The translations under genes and the position numbers were made by a program. DNA of 64,000 nucleotides from Perognathus longimembris pacificus (lineage: Eukaryota > Chordata > Mammalia > Rodentia > Heteromyidae), in contig NC_063167.1 in assembly GCF_023159225.1 (NCBI RefSeq), positions 21,951,360 through 22,015,359 of the forward strand, in the 5' to 3' direction. Positions 11,229 through 23,480 of this stretch are shown piece by piece (within the stretch, counting starts at the first letter, position 1; each line of letters opens with the position of its first letter). The notes beneath the pieces are model-generated. The model had not been told where the DNA came from, did not search any database, and worked only from the letters and a program-made list of their open reading frames with translations.

Positions 11229-11450
11229 GTGTTTACTGTGGACCTGGCACAACTGTCAGTGTTTTACACATATTAAATGATTTCATTCTCCCAGCAACTC
11301 GATAAAAAAAAAAGTACTAATGCCATCCCATTTAACAGTGGAGGCAGATGAGACACAATGAGTTTAAACAACACACCCAATATCACGAAGTTAAGATTGT
11401 AATCCAGGCATTTGCATGCCAGAGTCTTGGTTCTTAATGATAATAGCACA
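11229..11450 (-). mobile_element. MIR, long copy
   Basis: From TTTACTGTGGACCTGGCACA through AACAGTGGAGGCAGATGAGAC and ATCCAGGCATTTGCATGCC, nearly the full MIR in reverse. Confidence 0.65.
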
Positions 11451-11943
11451 CCGTCTCCATCACAGGAGGGACTAAGAAGAATCCTGCACATTGCTCTGGG
11501 AGAGGGGAAGGGATCCAAATTGAGGACACTGAGCTAAGCTAAGCTGAGCTTTGGAGGGTGTCTATAGGCCACCATTGAGTGAAAGGTATCATGCCTTTGG
11601 GTCCAATTGACTCTGAGGCATGGAAGAGAAATACAGAGACAATGAAAGACAGAGCAACACTGGTTGCTAATTGTAGAGGCCTTGGGGGGTGGAGGAGGGA
11701 AGAGGCAGAAAATAGCTGAGAGTATGGTGCCTTGCAGCTCATGGCCCAACCTTCCTCCCTCCAGTCCTGGGACAGAAAATAGTCTGGCTGACCCATAGTG
11801 TACAAAGCATTTCCTGTGCAACCCTGGGGACCCCTGAGCTGTACTTTCTCAGGGATGGGGATGGCAGAGGGGGAGGGGACAAGCTGTCCAGGGCCTAGAT
11901 GAACTCTCTAGCACAGAGTGACAGAGAACAGGAAGAAATAGTG

Positions 11944-11946
<3 letters not shown>

Positions 11947-11998
<52 letters not shown>
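11947..11998. repeat. (TG)n(CG)n microsatellite
   Basis: GT repeats ending in GCGCGCGCGC, an alternating purine-pyrimidine tract of a kind able to adopt Z-DNA. Confidence 0.95.
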
Positions 11999-11999
<1 letters not shown>

Positions 12000-12580
12000 T
12001 GGGTGCCTGTAGTCCTGTCTGTGCTCTTGTGTGTGACCGTACCCCTATGAGCACATGGTTAATTATACATGTATCTCTTCATGGGGATGAACACTGGATG
12101 AGCATATAACAGAGTTGATCTTAGGTCCCAGGTTGAAGGGCAGGATGCAAGGGCCCTCTGGAGGCCACAAGCATCTCCCCTGGGAAGCCTCCAGTCTCAG
12201 TGTTCCTGGAGAAATTTCCAGTTGACTCTTTTCCCTGTCTAGTCTCCAAGGACACCACTTCTGTTTGCACCCTTCCTGGGTCAATGACCTGGTCCTAGAT
12301 TTTCCTGGAGACTAAGTGACACAGCCTGAAGTTTTGCTGAGGGCCTTTCCCAGGAAATAAATAGGAGGGGCTTAAAGACAGGCCTGTCTCCTAGAACCCA
12401 GCCCATCTGATTGGGGACGATATCTCCTCTCTGGAAGATCCCACACATCCCCAAGTGACTTCCTTGTGATGTAGTCTAACACCCTCCACCCTCGCTGTTT
12501 AATTCCTGTCTCCAACCACATGGCTACGGTTTAGATAAACTAACTTTCAACTTAATCTCCATGCTCTTGCCTAGCACTAC
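11999..12580. other. Intergenic, no gene recognised
   Basis: Unique sequence; nothing recognised. Confidence 0.5.
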
Positions 12581-12787
12581 TTTTTTCCCCCCCAGTCTTG
12601 GGGCTCAGACTCAGAGGCTGAGCACTGTCCCTGGCTTCTTTTTGCTCAAGGTTAGCACTCTACCATTTGAGTCATAGCGCCACTTCTGTGTTGTTGTTGT
12701 TTTACATAGGTGGTGCTGAGGAATCAAACCCAGGGCTTCATGTATAGGAGGCAAGCACTCTACCAGTAGGCCACATTCCCAGCCCCC
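12581..12787 (-). mobile_element. IDL-Geo SINE, diverged
   Basis: Reverse copy with an inserted (TTG)n in the monomer junction; ends CCACATTCCCAGCCCC. Confidence 0.88.
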
Positions 12788-12869
12788 TAACACCTCTTTC
12801 TAGCCATTAGTTATTTATCTGGGGGAATGGACCTTCTCTGGGAGTTCTGAATTAAGAAACCGTGGGCCA

Positions 12870-13080
12870 ACTGGCTGCCAGTGGCTCATGCCTATAATCC
12901 TATCTACTCAGGAAGCTAAGATCTGAGGATCGAAGTTCAAAACTAGCCCAGGCAGGAAATTCCATGAGACTCTTATTTCCAATAAACCAGCAAAAAGCCA
13001 GAAATGAAGGTGTGGCTCAAGTGACAGAGTACCAGCCTTGAGCAAAAAGGTAAGGGACAGCACCCAGGCTCCAAGAGCTA
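12870..13080 (+). mobile_element. B1/Geo compound SINE
   Basis: GTGGCTCATGCCTATAATCC to the Geo half CAAGTGACAGAGTACCAGCC; 3' end lost. Confidence 0.85.
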
Positions 13081-15230
13081 TCTTCAGCCCTGTTTTCCTC
13101 CAGATGGAAGAAATGAGACTTTAGTAAGAGGCTGGAGCTACTGAAGAGAAAGATGCAGATGTGAGAGGCAGAGAGTATGGGTGACTTGTTTCTGTCATAG
13201 AAGGAGCTCTGTGAACTATTTCTATCTTATTTTTGCCTGAACATGTATAAATTGGTCATTGGTCACACCTAAGGCCTGGTCCAGCCCCCACTTGCCCTTT
13301 TGCATTCTCCCCAGGATAGGAAAGACAATGAGCAGCAACACCAAGGAAAATAAAAACAGCTGGCGTGGGGGAGAGGGGAGAAGGGGGCGCCAGTTGGGCT
13401 GTCCCTTGGGTTTCTCCCAACAATGGCATGGGCAGCAACATTGTTTCTGGAATAAGGACCCCTCCCCGGATACTCCCACCCCTCAGCTGGCAGTCTAGTG
13501 AGGCAGAGGCAGGAATGGGTGGCAGAGGCAGAGGCAGGAATGGGTGGCAGGGGCAGTTGCTAAGTGTCCTTAGAAACCTGTTGCCTGGGGACCGTGTCTC
13601 CGATCACATCTTCCTGTGGGTAGGAGGGGAAGAGGAAGAGGTCAGATGAGGTGGCAAGAGAACAGCCTGTTCTGTGCTAGGGAGGAAGAAAGTGACCCTA
13701 GGTTTGAATGGAGAAAAGGTCACCAACAGAAGCAAGATAGAGGTTGACATCCACCCCCAGCGTAGTCTTCCCTCGGCCATTTTCTTTCTCTCTTCTTACC
13801 TCAGGGCCTCCTACTGTAACAGAAGCAATGGAACAGAGTATACACTGGACTAAAAACCCTAAACTTGGCACCTGTCCTGTGCCTGAACTATAACTGCTGT
13901 GAGCCCCAATCTGCCCAACATTAATGGCCTCAGTGCCAGGCATGCTGAGACAACAATGCTGGTTGGGCTGATGGGAAAGGAAAGGAAGCTGGGGCTTGGG
14001 CAGGAGAGCGAGCTGCTTCAGAAGCAGGACCCAATGATGCTTCCAGCCAGACTGATGTCCAAGCAGGTAGTTTTCAGAAGTGGAGTTTCAGGAGTTGGGT
14101 GTGATCAGAACAGGAATCCAGGTCAAGGCTTAGGAGTGCAGAGGCCTGGCCCAGCCCAGCTCTTGAAGGGTGGAGAACACTGACAAGTGTCAGAAAGCAA
14201 AGTGGGTTTTATAAACTGTATGAACTGGTAAAATGCCCTTGTAGTTAGACCACTAAGATGCCAAGGGTGTCCAGGACCAGTCACGCACATCAGTCAGCTA
14301 GAAAGCAGACTATTCCAGAGCCCAGAGGCTGGCAGCGACCCAGGGGCCAAGCCTGCTAAGAGCACCTTTGCTAAGGGCCAGAATGCATGCTCAGTAAGAA
14401 GAGACCGGCAGGAACCACCATCCATGCTCAGGGTGTGATCAAGTCATCAACAGCAGGACAAGGTCATATGAATGTTTACGTATGGAACAAAGGACAGAGC
14501 ACAGAGCAACAGGCTCTGCTACAGAGGGTGTCATGGTGGTTGTGGCTTCCCTGGACCTAGGCAGTTACAATTCCCACCTGGGGTCAAATTATTAGTGAGG
14601 AAGGCCTGGAAATGGCCTGTCCTTGGCACACACACACCTTGTTGGGCAGCTTTCTTAGTCCAGCCTCTGAGGACCTGGTCTGAGTGTCAGAGCAAGTGCC
14701 CTTTGGATGAACCCCCTAACATGGCAAGAGTACCAGCATGCAGACTCCCAGCCCGGTGCAGACTCCCAGCATACCGGAGCACGGGCTCTTGGCTCCCCAG
14801 ATTTTCCATCCTCTCTTGCATATCACCTCCTGCATATCAGCCATGGTTACAGGCAGCCATTGCCCAGCCACTGTCCAATATATTCTGCATGATGGAATGT
14901 TCTGTCTCTGTTGTCCAGTTCCACAGCCTCTGGACTCCATGGCTGCTAAGCACTTGAAAACTGCTTTTGATTTCATTTCAATGTGAATAGTCACATATTA
15001 GGCTAATGTCTAATACTGAACAGCCCAGTCCAGACTCTTACATGTAGCAGGGTAGTAAAATCCTCTACCGTACCACATCTAACCTTATCAGTATGCCAAG
15101 ACCATCAGAAAGGGCTCTCTGTCTAGTGTGGGGCTGAAGGGACAAGGACAAGAGGGGAGGGAAAGAAAAAGGAAATATATTCAGGTGATGGATCTGTGCA
15201 TTGCCTTAGGAAACCCTGAAAAAGTAAAGA
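13081..15230. other. Intergenic, no gene recognised
   Basis: About 2.1 kb of mostly unique sequence. GGCAGAGGCAGGAATGGGT is present as a short tandem duplication at about 13,503-13,546. The 161-codon frame at 14,472-14,957 shows no similarity or splice context and is judged chance. Confidence 0.5.
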
Positions 15231-15239
15231 TGATGAATA

Positions 15240-15370
15240 CTTTCTTCCAAGTGAAGAGATTGAATGTCAAAGAAGTCAGGCAACATGTCTGGTCACACCA
15301 TTAGTTAGGGACCTTATCAAGATTTGAACCCAAGTGTCTGACTCCAAAGTACACAGCCTTTCACTGATCA
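15240..15370 (-). mobile_element. MIR fragment
   Basis: GTCAGGCAACATGTCTGGTC then GATTTGAACCCAAGTGTCTGA. Confidence 0.6.
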
Positions 15371-15884
15371 GACAGCTGAAAAGGAAAGAGGCCTCCTGCC
15401 AGTACTAACAGGTTATAGGGTGAGCAGGGCAGAGCCCTGGGCTGCCACAGACGATCTCTAACTTGTCCCCTCCTGAGCTAGGTTGTCCTTTTACAACTAC
15501 ATCATGTGGCTGAAAGTGAACTTCTAGAAACCAAATACACCAAGATTCACACATAAGGCCAAAGGCACATGGCCAAAGAAAAATTATCTGCTACTGTGCG
15601 GTCCATTAGTGCAGATAATTAACAGTTGATTTGATATTCTTGGCATAAAGGAAGGCAAAGTGATGCTTTGTTTGGGCTGACATTAAAATACTTATTCATA
15701 CACTTACAGACTGATTCATTTGCTCACTGTGGGGACCAGACAGTGGGGTCAGAAGTGATCTGGAAGGGAAGATAAGGATGGTGAAGAAACTAACACTTCT
15801 CAGACATCTAGAAAGTGACGAAAACCAAGGTACAATCCTCAACAGATGATGTCAAGTAATGGCATCCCCATGTATGAGCTGCCT
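15371..15884. other. Unique AT-rich intergenic segment
   Basis: No repeat recognised. The part at about 15,540-15,720 is free of mobile elements in a repeat-dense area and could be a conserved non-coding element; only alignment can tell. Confidence 0.35.
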
Positions 15885-16005
15885 ATGACTCACCTCATTT
15901 TACAGAGCAGGACTGAAGTTCAAAGGAGGTAAGGCGACTTGCCCAAAGTCACACAGCTGATAGAGGCACAGGCAACTTCAAAACCTAGACCTCCTGACCC
16001 TAAAA
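15885..16005 (-). mobile_element. MIR fragment
   Basis: GACTTGCCCAAAGTCACACAGC is an almost unchanged MIR core in reverse. Confidence 0.7.
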
Positions 16006-17069
16006 CCATTCCAGATCATGCTGCTCCTAGCCAAGATCTAGGGGAAGAAAAAAAAAACAAACAATGAAACCCACCAGTACTAGACTGCTTTCCCAGCTGT
16101 GTCTAGCAAGCCCAAAGCCAGGCTCCTGTGCAGTCACCCCTTCTTCAGAAGTTCAGGCTCCCACGAAGGAGGGGACCCCAGCCCCCAGCCTCATTGTGCA
16201 ACCCATGACAATGAGAGGCAGGCGTCCCCTTTCTTACCCACCACTTTCCTCCCCACCCCATGGGGTGCTGCCAGTCCAGCACAATAGCACATTCTGTGTC
16301 CAAGAGCCTCTGCTGGCGCCCCCCAGCCTTTTGCAACCCCTGCAGACAATGGCAGGGCCCAACAAGCCTGATAGCCAGTGACAAATGTATGTGAATGACC
16401 AGCTCACAGGAAGTGGCCTTCAATAGTCCGATAGCTTCCTGTATCCTGACATTGTGAAGGCCCACTTCCTGAACTGTCTCCGAAAATACAGCCAAGCAAA
16501 GTGGGGGGCAGGGGCAGGGTTTCCCCTGTCTATCCCAGGCCCAGGCTCACCTACATAGCCAACTCTGTCCCCTGAGGATACCACTAGTCTCACCTGACTT
16601 CTGATTCCTTGCTGGCCTCTGACCCATCTCTCCTCCTCTTAGCCAAACCTCACCCAAGTCAAGTCAGAACAAAATGACCTATTTTTAAAGATTTGACAGC
16701 TTTCCTCAGCTTTATCTGCCACACCCCTGGCTTTCCAGGATCTCAGGCCTTCTACTGCTGGGAAAGGCTTTCTTGGGTCCCCATGTCTCATCCCACTTTC
16801 CTCTCTTGCACTCTAAACACATTTCCTGGTGCCTGCCGGTTACTCTGCTCAGAATAATAAACCTCAATAGGCTCACAAAGGCTTAAGTCACCTCTCAACT
16901 TTATCTCCCCAGAGTAGACAATACAGTTCCTTTGGTATCCTCCATGCTGCAAAAGACCAAAGCGAAGCACTAAAACTTAGAGAAGCAGGTGGATTTCCTT
17001 GAGCTCCTCTCTGGGCTAGCTGGGCTGGGGAGGTTTATCCAGGCTAGGCTTCCCTGCTGGTGTCCATAA
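16006..17069. other. Intergenic, no gene recognised
   Basis: Unique sequence. Overlapping frames of 60-116 codons have no support. Confidence 0.5.
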
Positions 17070-17082
17070 AGAAGCTGGTCAG

Positions 17083-17327
17083 GCACTGGTGGCTCACACC
17101 TAGCTACTCAGGAGGCTGAGATCTGAGAATCGCAGTTCAAAGCCAGCTCAGGCAGGAAAGTCCACAAGATTCTTATCTCCAATTATCCACCAGAAAACCA
17201 GAAGTGGTGCTGTGGCTAAGGTGGAAGAGCTCTAGCCTTGAGCTGAAGGGCTCAGGGGCAGTACCCAGGCCCAGAGTTCAAGCCCCACAACTGTTAAAAA
17301 AAAAAAAAAGAAAGAAAGAAAGAAAGA
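17083..17327 (+). mobile_element. B1/Geo compound SINE with target duplication
   Basis: Tail A13 followed by (GAAA)n. AGAAGCTGGTCAG is duplicated at 17070-17082 and 17328-17340. Confidence 0.9.
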
Positions 17328-17401
17328 AGAAGCTGGTCAGAAAGATCAGGGCAGCAACTGAGCAGCAGCTGGGGCAGAACAAGAGCTGATACCTGCTACA
17401 G

Positions 17402-17550
17402 AGTTAGGCACTATACTGACAGCTTTCCCTCAATTACTTGTTGAAATAGGTAATAAATCCCCATAGTAAAAACAGAGGCACAGAGAAGTGAAGTCCCTTG
17501 GCCCAGGGTCACACATCTAATGAGAGGCAGAGACATATCACTCACAGCTC
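17402..17550 (-). mobile_element. MIR fragment
   Basis: ACAGAGGCACAGAGAAGTGAAG and GGCCCAGGGTCACACATCTA. Confidence 0.65.
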
Positions 17551-19490
17551 TGCTTGATGCTGGGAGACCAGTTTGGACAGAGAAGGGATAGAAAGAGTAC
17601 TATTTGCCACCACCTCTCAGCCCCACTGTTCCACTACCCAGTCTGTGTCCCAGACATTACAGGTTCCTCTTCTAACTTCCTAATGCAGGACAAACACTCC
17701 TGGAGAGAGGCAGGTAGTCCAGCCCATCTCCATGAATACTGTTATTCACTTTCTATCAAGCAAGCACCAAGTCAGCTCTAGGCCACTGTGGCTGGTAAGA
17801 AAAGGAAACAGGCCAAGCAGCAACACATATTCAATCCTGCCAGGCCACTGTTTGGAGGGCAGTCAGGAGCCCTGGCAGGCTAACATGTAGAATGGAAGGT
17901 AGGAAGCAAAAGGCCTTCTCCAATTTTCCCATCCTCTATTCTCTGATGTCCAAGAGGGGAAAGAAAGGGGGAGGGCACTGTGAAGTCACAGGACTTCAGC
18001 CTCACAAGCGTCAAGAGAGATTCAAAGCCAGCAGACCAGAGCTGTCCTCCTGCATGACCACCTGCTCCGTATGATCAAGGCCACTATTCAGCCTTTGAGC
18101 CTAATTACTCCTCTAGAAACTTAGGGACTACAACCCCTGCCACACAGGGCTCTCAAGGTAACTAAACAAGATGTGAAGTGTGCAGTCAAAGCTTAGCCTG
18201 AAGGAACTCACTGAACACCCAGTTTTCTTCTCTTTTTTTCTGGAATTTGTCTGCCTCAGTTTCACAGAGGAAGGGTGACCATCCTCAAGTCCTTTTCCAA
18301 GAAGTAGGGAACCTCTTCTGTCTTAGGATTCATGAGATGGGTTAGGCAGGAGTGTGGGGATGAACATAAAGCATCCATATATAACAGGTATAGAACTCAC
18401 TTGTGCTTGGGCCCACAAGGTAAGTAAAGGCAGGAGAAAAGCCTGACATCCCTGCCCTCATTTTCCATCTATCTCCTTTGTCTTAGCACTTTGGGTCAGA
18501 CTCCTGTTTAACTGTAAATGTAGAATATTGTATTACTATCAGCTGGTGGCACCAGACCCACTAATCCCCTTCGAGGCAGAAGGCACAAAGATCAGAATGA
18601 CTGAGGCCTCTTACTGTCTGCTTTCACACTGGCCTGTTCCAGACCCCAAAAAGGTATCACTGTCCTAACCTCACCTTCGTTCCAGGAATAGCAGAGCTTT
18701 GTAGACAGGTCACTCTATGATGCAGTCATCTTGGATTCCAGGAACATCACAGATTTGCAGTCGGTGGATCACCCCTCCTAAGCAGGAGCATTTCTCACAG
18801 GAACTTCACTGTCCCCTCCAGCAATAAGGACTTCTTCTCCCCATCTCGCACAACTAAGACTGAGATAAAGATCAACCAGTCCGCAGTTTGACTAAGACTG
18901 GTTAATTGGGCAGACCTCTTACTCCTGGCCCTAATTTTTCTATATAAACATAAAGCTCTTGTCAGTGCTATGAAAACAGACTTGTGGTCACTGAACCCCT
19001 TTATTAGTTCTTCCTAATTTGGCCAAATTCAGATCTTTCTCTGCCTTTCACCACTATTTGTTTCCAAATAGGCCAAGACTAGTCTATTGGAACTCCTGGA
19101 GCTGGGGATCTTCCCCTAGAATTACAGTAATGAATCCTGCTTTTCCCTCCAGTCCCTTGTCCCTCTGGAACCCTGAGGGACAAGAGCCACATGAAGCACA
19201 GAGCTGCTAGCCACAGGGAAAGATAGAGAGGTGAAGGTGGGTACAGACAGTGACCAATCAGAGGCTCCAGAAATGATCTCTAGATTACCAAATGTAGCTG
19301 CATGATACATGATGAATGAGGTGGGCTCTCAGGGAAGCAGAGATGCTCACTTGTCATCTGTGGACCATCCTGACTCCCAGCATGCTCTGAGTTATTTCCC
19401 TAACCTGTCCTCAGCTCTTATTAGAAAATAGATAAGCTAAAGGAGAAATGTTTATTAAAATGTTAGCCTGAACCAGCCAATCAAATAGGT
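17551..19490. other. Intergenic, no gene recognised
   Basis: Unique sequence. At about 18,770-19,020 a TATATAAAC element and a possible LTR-like context were seen but could not be assigned to a family. Confidence 0.45.
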
Positions 19491-19493
19491 AAA

Positions 19494-19747
19494 GCCAGGC
19501 ACAGGTGGCTCAAGCCTGTAATCCTAGCTATTTAGGAGGCTGAGATTTGAGGATCACAGTTTAGACCCAGGCTGGGGGAAAAAAAAAGTCCTTGAGACTC
19601 TATTCCCAATTAACCAGCAAAAAGCCAGAAATGGAAGTGTAGCTCAAGTGACATAGCACCAGCCTTAAGTGGGAAAACCAAGTGAAAGCACAAAGCCCTG
19701 AGTTCAAGTGCCAGTACTGGCAAAAAAAACAAAAACAAACAAAAAGA
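19494..19747 (+). mobile_element. B1/Geo compound SINE
   Basis: Complete copy from GCCAGGCACAGGTGGCTCAAG to an A-rich (AAAAC)n tail. Confidence 0.88.
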
Positions 19748-20146
19748 CAGGTAAATCTTCTGGAAAAACAAGAAGTGACATTGGATTCTTAGAGTTGCTT
19801 CTACTGCTCCTCACCTGCTTGGATGCATGAAGAGTTACAGAGCTCAGCTCAAAGGTAGGGGTTGCCCCTTCAAAATCAGTGTGCCTGCACTGGAAAAGCC
19901 TGGAGTGGGTTCTAGAGGTAGAAAGACATCTAGGCTCTGATCAGGCAGGAGAAGGATAGGACCATGTCTAGGACCTGATGACTGTTCCTTCACCCCAGGG
20001 ACCTCAAGGATAACCAACTCCCAGAGCCTTCCAGCCTTTACTACATAGTTCCTATCCTAAGGCCTCTTGTTAGACAGGAAGAGGAAGAACCAGGGTCAGA
20101 CTCACTCTAGGGCCAAGCAAACAGCCAGGGACCTGTGGAGGCCAAC
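19748..20146. other. Intergenic, no gene recognised
   Basis: Unique sequence between a SINE and the solo LTR. Confidence 0.5.
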
Positions 20147-20151
20147 GCACC

Positions 20152-20654
20152 TGTTGGGGACTCAGTTTTGGCCTTGGTGGGGGAAGGGCGCCAAGAATGA
20201 GACGCTGCCCTTCCCACAGCCCTGGGACAGTGTGGGAGGGAGCCCCTCCCACCTTCCGGCCCCAACCGGAAAAGAAGCCCCCCACCCCTGGGGGGCGAAC
20301 ACGTGCGTGCCACCATGATGGGTTGTCCCGCCCACAGGGGAAGTTTCATGACATCACCTGATGGACATGGTCTTTAGCCTATGACTGGCCCTTTGGCCAG
20401 CCCCCTTTCTTTCCCGCCATTACCTCTATATAAGTCCCTTTCCCTATTAAAGATTTTGAGACGCATTCCACCATCACAGGGTTTCCCTGAAGTCTTCTTC
20501 CTGCGTCGGTAGGGGCTGGCGGGGAAGGGGATTTTGGCATCCCACTCCAGCTTAGAGCAGTCTGATAATGGCTCAGGCATTTCCCCGGGAGATAGGGGAA
20601 AAGGGATTCATCAGATCCCTACATAGGGTAAAAGGGAGTCATCAGATCCCTACA
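20152..20654 (+). mobile_element. Solo LTR of an endogenous retrovirus
   Basis: A 503-bp element starting TGTTGGGGAC and ending CCCTACA. It is flanked by a perfect 5-bp duplication, GCACC (20147-20151 and 20655-20659). Inside are TATATAAG (20427-20434) and, only about 12 bases later, ATTAAA (20446-20451), a compact promoter and poly(A) arrangement. Near the 3' end, a unit of about 27-30 bases ending TCATCAGATCCCTACA is present twice. No internal retroviral sequence adjoins it, so it is the product of LTR-LTR recombination. The intact target duplication suggests modest age. The family is not identified; an ERVK- or ERV1-like origin is possible. Confidence 0.8.
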
Positions 20655-20659
20655 GCACC

Positions 20660-21560
20660 CATGATAAATAAATGCCCTGGCTGTTGCCTATCCTCTGCAG
20701 AGCTCCCTCCCTCAAAGGCAGTCCTTTCCACAACACCACCATCCATCCTCATGGACCACTGATGCTCTAGACTTCAATGCTTCAGAATGTGACTGTATTT
20801 GATGACAGGTCCCGAAAGCAGTAATTAAATTACAATGAGGTACCCAAATCTAATCTGACCAATGCCTTTGTAAGACAAAATTTGGATAAAGAGAGACACA
20901 GGACTAATTTTGCACATAGTGACTACCATGTAGAGAGACAGAAGAGTACAGCCAGCTGTGAAAGACACAAGCTCAACCATCACCTTGATCTTGACCTTCT
21001 GGCATTCAGAACTAAGACAGTTTATACACCTGCTGTTTATGCCATCTGTTGGAAGTATTTTAGTATTTTTTAATGATATCCCAAGCAAACTTATTTGTTT
21101 GAGGTATCACCACTAAGAGGTAAGAGGGTTCCACCTCATATACTGCTGAGGGAGCCTCACATTGAAATAGTGCTTCAAGAGCCTTCAGCTCAGCCAAATC
21201 CCTGATCTACCTAGCTTTTCTAGCTGTCTCAAGAAAGTTCCATCCACCTGAAAGCCAACCATGGCAGGGCTGTGTAGATTGGGTACCCCACTGAAGCTGG
21301 GGGATGCTGCCAGACACCAAGACAGAACAGAGGGAACTGAGGAATGGAGGAGGGGGGCAGTAAAACAAGAAGGTAGAGAAACAGCAAATAGCAGAGCCAG
21401 CAGGCTTCAGCCCCAAGGATCAGGGTATCCTTACCATCCCTAATCCTCCTCTACAGCATTAAGTAGGGGCTGTTTCTCCTCTACACTAAGACACCCCTTT
21501 TAGAGCCTCAAGAAAGACCAGATCTTTGCTGTTTTTTTGTTTTTTGGGTTTTTGGGGTTT
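20660..21560. other. Intergenic, no gene recognised
   Basis: Unique sequence, partly AT-rich; nothing recognised. Confidence 0.5.
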
Positions 21561-21564
21561 TTTT

Positions 21565-21655
21565 TTGCCAGTCCTGGGGCTTGAACTCAGGGCCTGGGCA
21601 CTGTCCTTGAGCTCTTTTTGCTCAAGGCTAGCACTCTACCACTAGGCCAAACGCC
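21565..21655 (-). mobile_element. Geo monomer fragment
   Basis: GCCAGTCCTGGGGCTTGAAC to GCACTCTACCACTAGGCC. The Geo end is joined to the first bases of an IDL half, and the rest is deleted. Confidence 0.7.
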
Positions 21656-21714
21656 AGGCCTGTTCTTTGTTTTGAAGGATTTTGGTAAAGGGCTTTTGTT
21701 TTGTGAGTTTCTTG

Positions 21715-21830
21715 AGAAAGTGGAGGGTTTTGCTATGCAGCCCAGGGTGGCCTTGGTCATAAAATCTTTCTGCTTCAGTTTCCTGGGTCCTGGGATTAAA
21801 GGCATAAACCACTTACACCCATTCAGACCA
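21715..21830 (-). mobile_element. B1 SINE
   Basis: TTGCTATGCAGCCCAGGGTGG to CTGGGATTAAAGGCATAAACC. Confidence 0.7.
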
Positions 21831-21899
21831 GGGTCTTGAAATGTGGCTAGATGCACAGAGTAGGAAAAAAAAAAATGTACTTATCACAGTAACTAACTT

Positions 21900-22350
21900 T
21901 GCCTTAAGTATTGACTACATCCAAGTTCCAAAGACCTCGTGTTTTAGTCCTTAAAATAACCTTATGAGATAAGTATATTATTAGCCCAATTCAATGGATG
22001 AAATTTTTAATTTTTTTGAGCAAGTACTGGGTCTTGAACTCAGGGCTTGGGTGCTATCCCTTGTTTATTTTTGCTCAACTGGCACTCTACCCCTTGAGCC
22101 ATAGCTCCACTTCCAGCTTTTGGGGGGTTAATTGGAGATAAGAGTCTCAGCCTAGGTAGGACTTTTCTACCTGGGCTGGTCTTGAACTGTGATCCTCAGA
22201 GCTCAGCTTCCTAGTAGTTAGCGTTACTTACAGGTGTGAGCACAGATGCCAGACTTGAGATTCAGGTACTGAGAAATGGTTTGCTGAAGGACATACAGCC
22301 ATAATTGACTATGATGAGCTCTGAACAGAAGCAATCTAAATCCAGAACAG
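21900..22350 (-). mobile_element. MIR, split by a B1/Geo SINE
   Basis: Part one (about 21,900-22,005) reads CTTATGAGATAAGTATATTATTAG. Part two (about 22,255-22,345) continues AGAAATGGTTTGCTGAAGGAC. Confidence 0.5.
22008..22254 (-). mobile_element. B1/Geo compound SINE
   Basis: Reverse copy with the linker GGTTAATTGGAGATAAGAGTC. Confidence 0.85.
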
Positions 22351-22965
22351 TTTCTTGGAGGCTGGGATTTGTGGCAACAAGGTAAGAGGTAGACAAAAGC
22401 AGGGCTTGAAGGACAACAGCAACAACATCAAGTGACTACATAATAAACAGGGCTTCCATCTGTGGGAAATATGGTGACCTCCTACCCTCCCAATGTGGGG
22501 AAACAACTTGGAGATGATCAAAGGAGCAGAGTTACCCCAAGAATCAGTTGATCTTTGGCATTCACATGGGGAAATATAACTGGAAAAGGGCAGGTTGCAA
22601 CCTGTATCAGGGGCAAGCCAGGGGAGCCAGCAGTCAAGGAGCCAGGGCAGTGTCCAGCGGCCAGCAGGCACTCCAGGGACTTTCCCCTCATCAACACATC
22701 AACCCGTGTCAACCACTGGGCAGGCCAGATGCTGACCTCGGTTTGATGTGATGACAAGAGGCAAGTTGGAAAGAGGAGGGGTGGGGGGGCTCAGGGGACT
22801 GGCTCTGCCAAGAATCCTGAGTTATCTTGGGTGAGCCACTTCCCGCTGCAGGCCTCAGACCCCTGGTTAGCAGAGAGAACCAGTGCTCTTCTTGCTTCTA
22901 CAGAATTCCTCAGGGATGAGGAACAAAGGGATAGAGGGCTTCATGTAAATACAAGAAGCCTTACA
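22351..22965. other. Intergenic, no gene recognised
   Basis: Unique sequence; overlapping short frames only. Confidence 0.5.
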
Positions 22966-23208
22966 TAGCCCGGCACCAGTGGGCACCAGTGCCTGTAATC
23001 CTATTCAAGAGGCTAAGATTTGAAGATCACAGGTTCAGAGTCAGCTTGAGCAGGAAAGTCCATGAGTCTCTTATCTCCAATTAACTACCAGAAAGCCAGG
23101 TGTAATGCTGTGGCTCAAAGTGGTAGAGCAACAGCCTTGAGTGAAAAGCTAAGGGGCAGGGCCTAGATCCTGAGTTCAAGTCCCATGACTGACCAAAAAA
23201 AGAAAAAA
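22966..23208 (+). mobile_element. B1/Geo compound SINE
   Basis: Complete; an 11-base stretch (GGGCACCAGTG) is locally duplicated near the head. Confidence 0.85.
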
Positions 23209-23230
23209 GGCTATGTCAGCTTAGGGTTTT

Positions 23231-23466
23231 TTCGGTGGTGGTGGTGGTCATGGGGCTTGAACTCTGGGTCTAGGCACTGTCCCTGAGCTCTTCAACTCAA
23301 GGCTAGCACTCTACCACCTAAGCCACATAGCCACTTCCCATTTTCTGGTGGTTGATTGGAGATATGACTCTTGACTTTCCTGCCTGGGCTGGCTTTGAAC
23401 TTCGATCCTCAGATCTCAGCCTCCTGAGTAGCTAGGATTACAGGCATGAGCCACCTGCACCAGGCT
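23231..23466 (-). mobile_element. B1/Geo compound SINE, first of a serial same-site stack
   Basis: Flanked by CAGCTTAGGG at 23,217 and 23,467. Confidence 0.88.
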
Positions 23467-23480
23467 CAGCTTAGGGGTTT

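Noticed and set aside
13503..13546. Short direct repeats considered as a CRISPR-like or regulatory array
   Set aside because: Only two copies of a 19-20-base unit in a mammalian intergenic region. No CRISPR arrays are expected or seen.
14472..14957. A 161-codon plus-strand frame
   Set aside because: Unique intergenic sequence with no recognisable domain, splice sites or promoter; compatible with chance.
18770..19020. Possible second LTR with a TATATAAAC box
   Set aside because: No TG...CA boundaries, target duplication or recognisable family found, so it was left unassigned.
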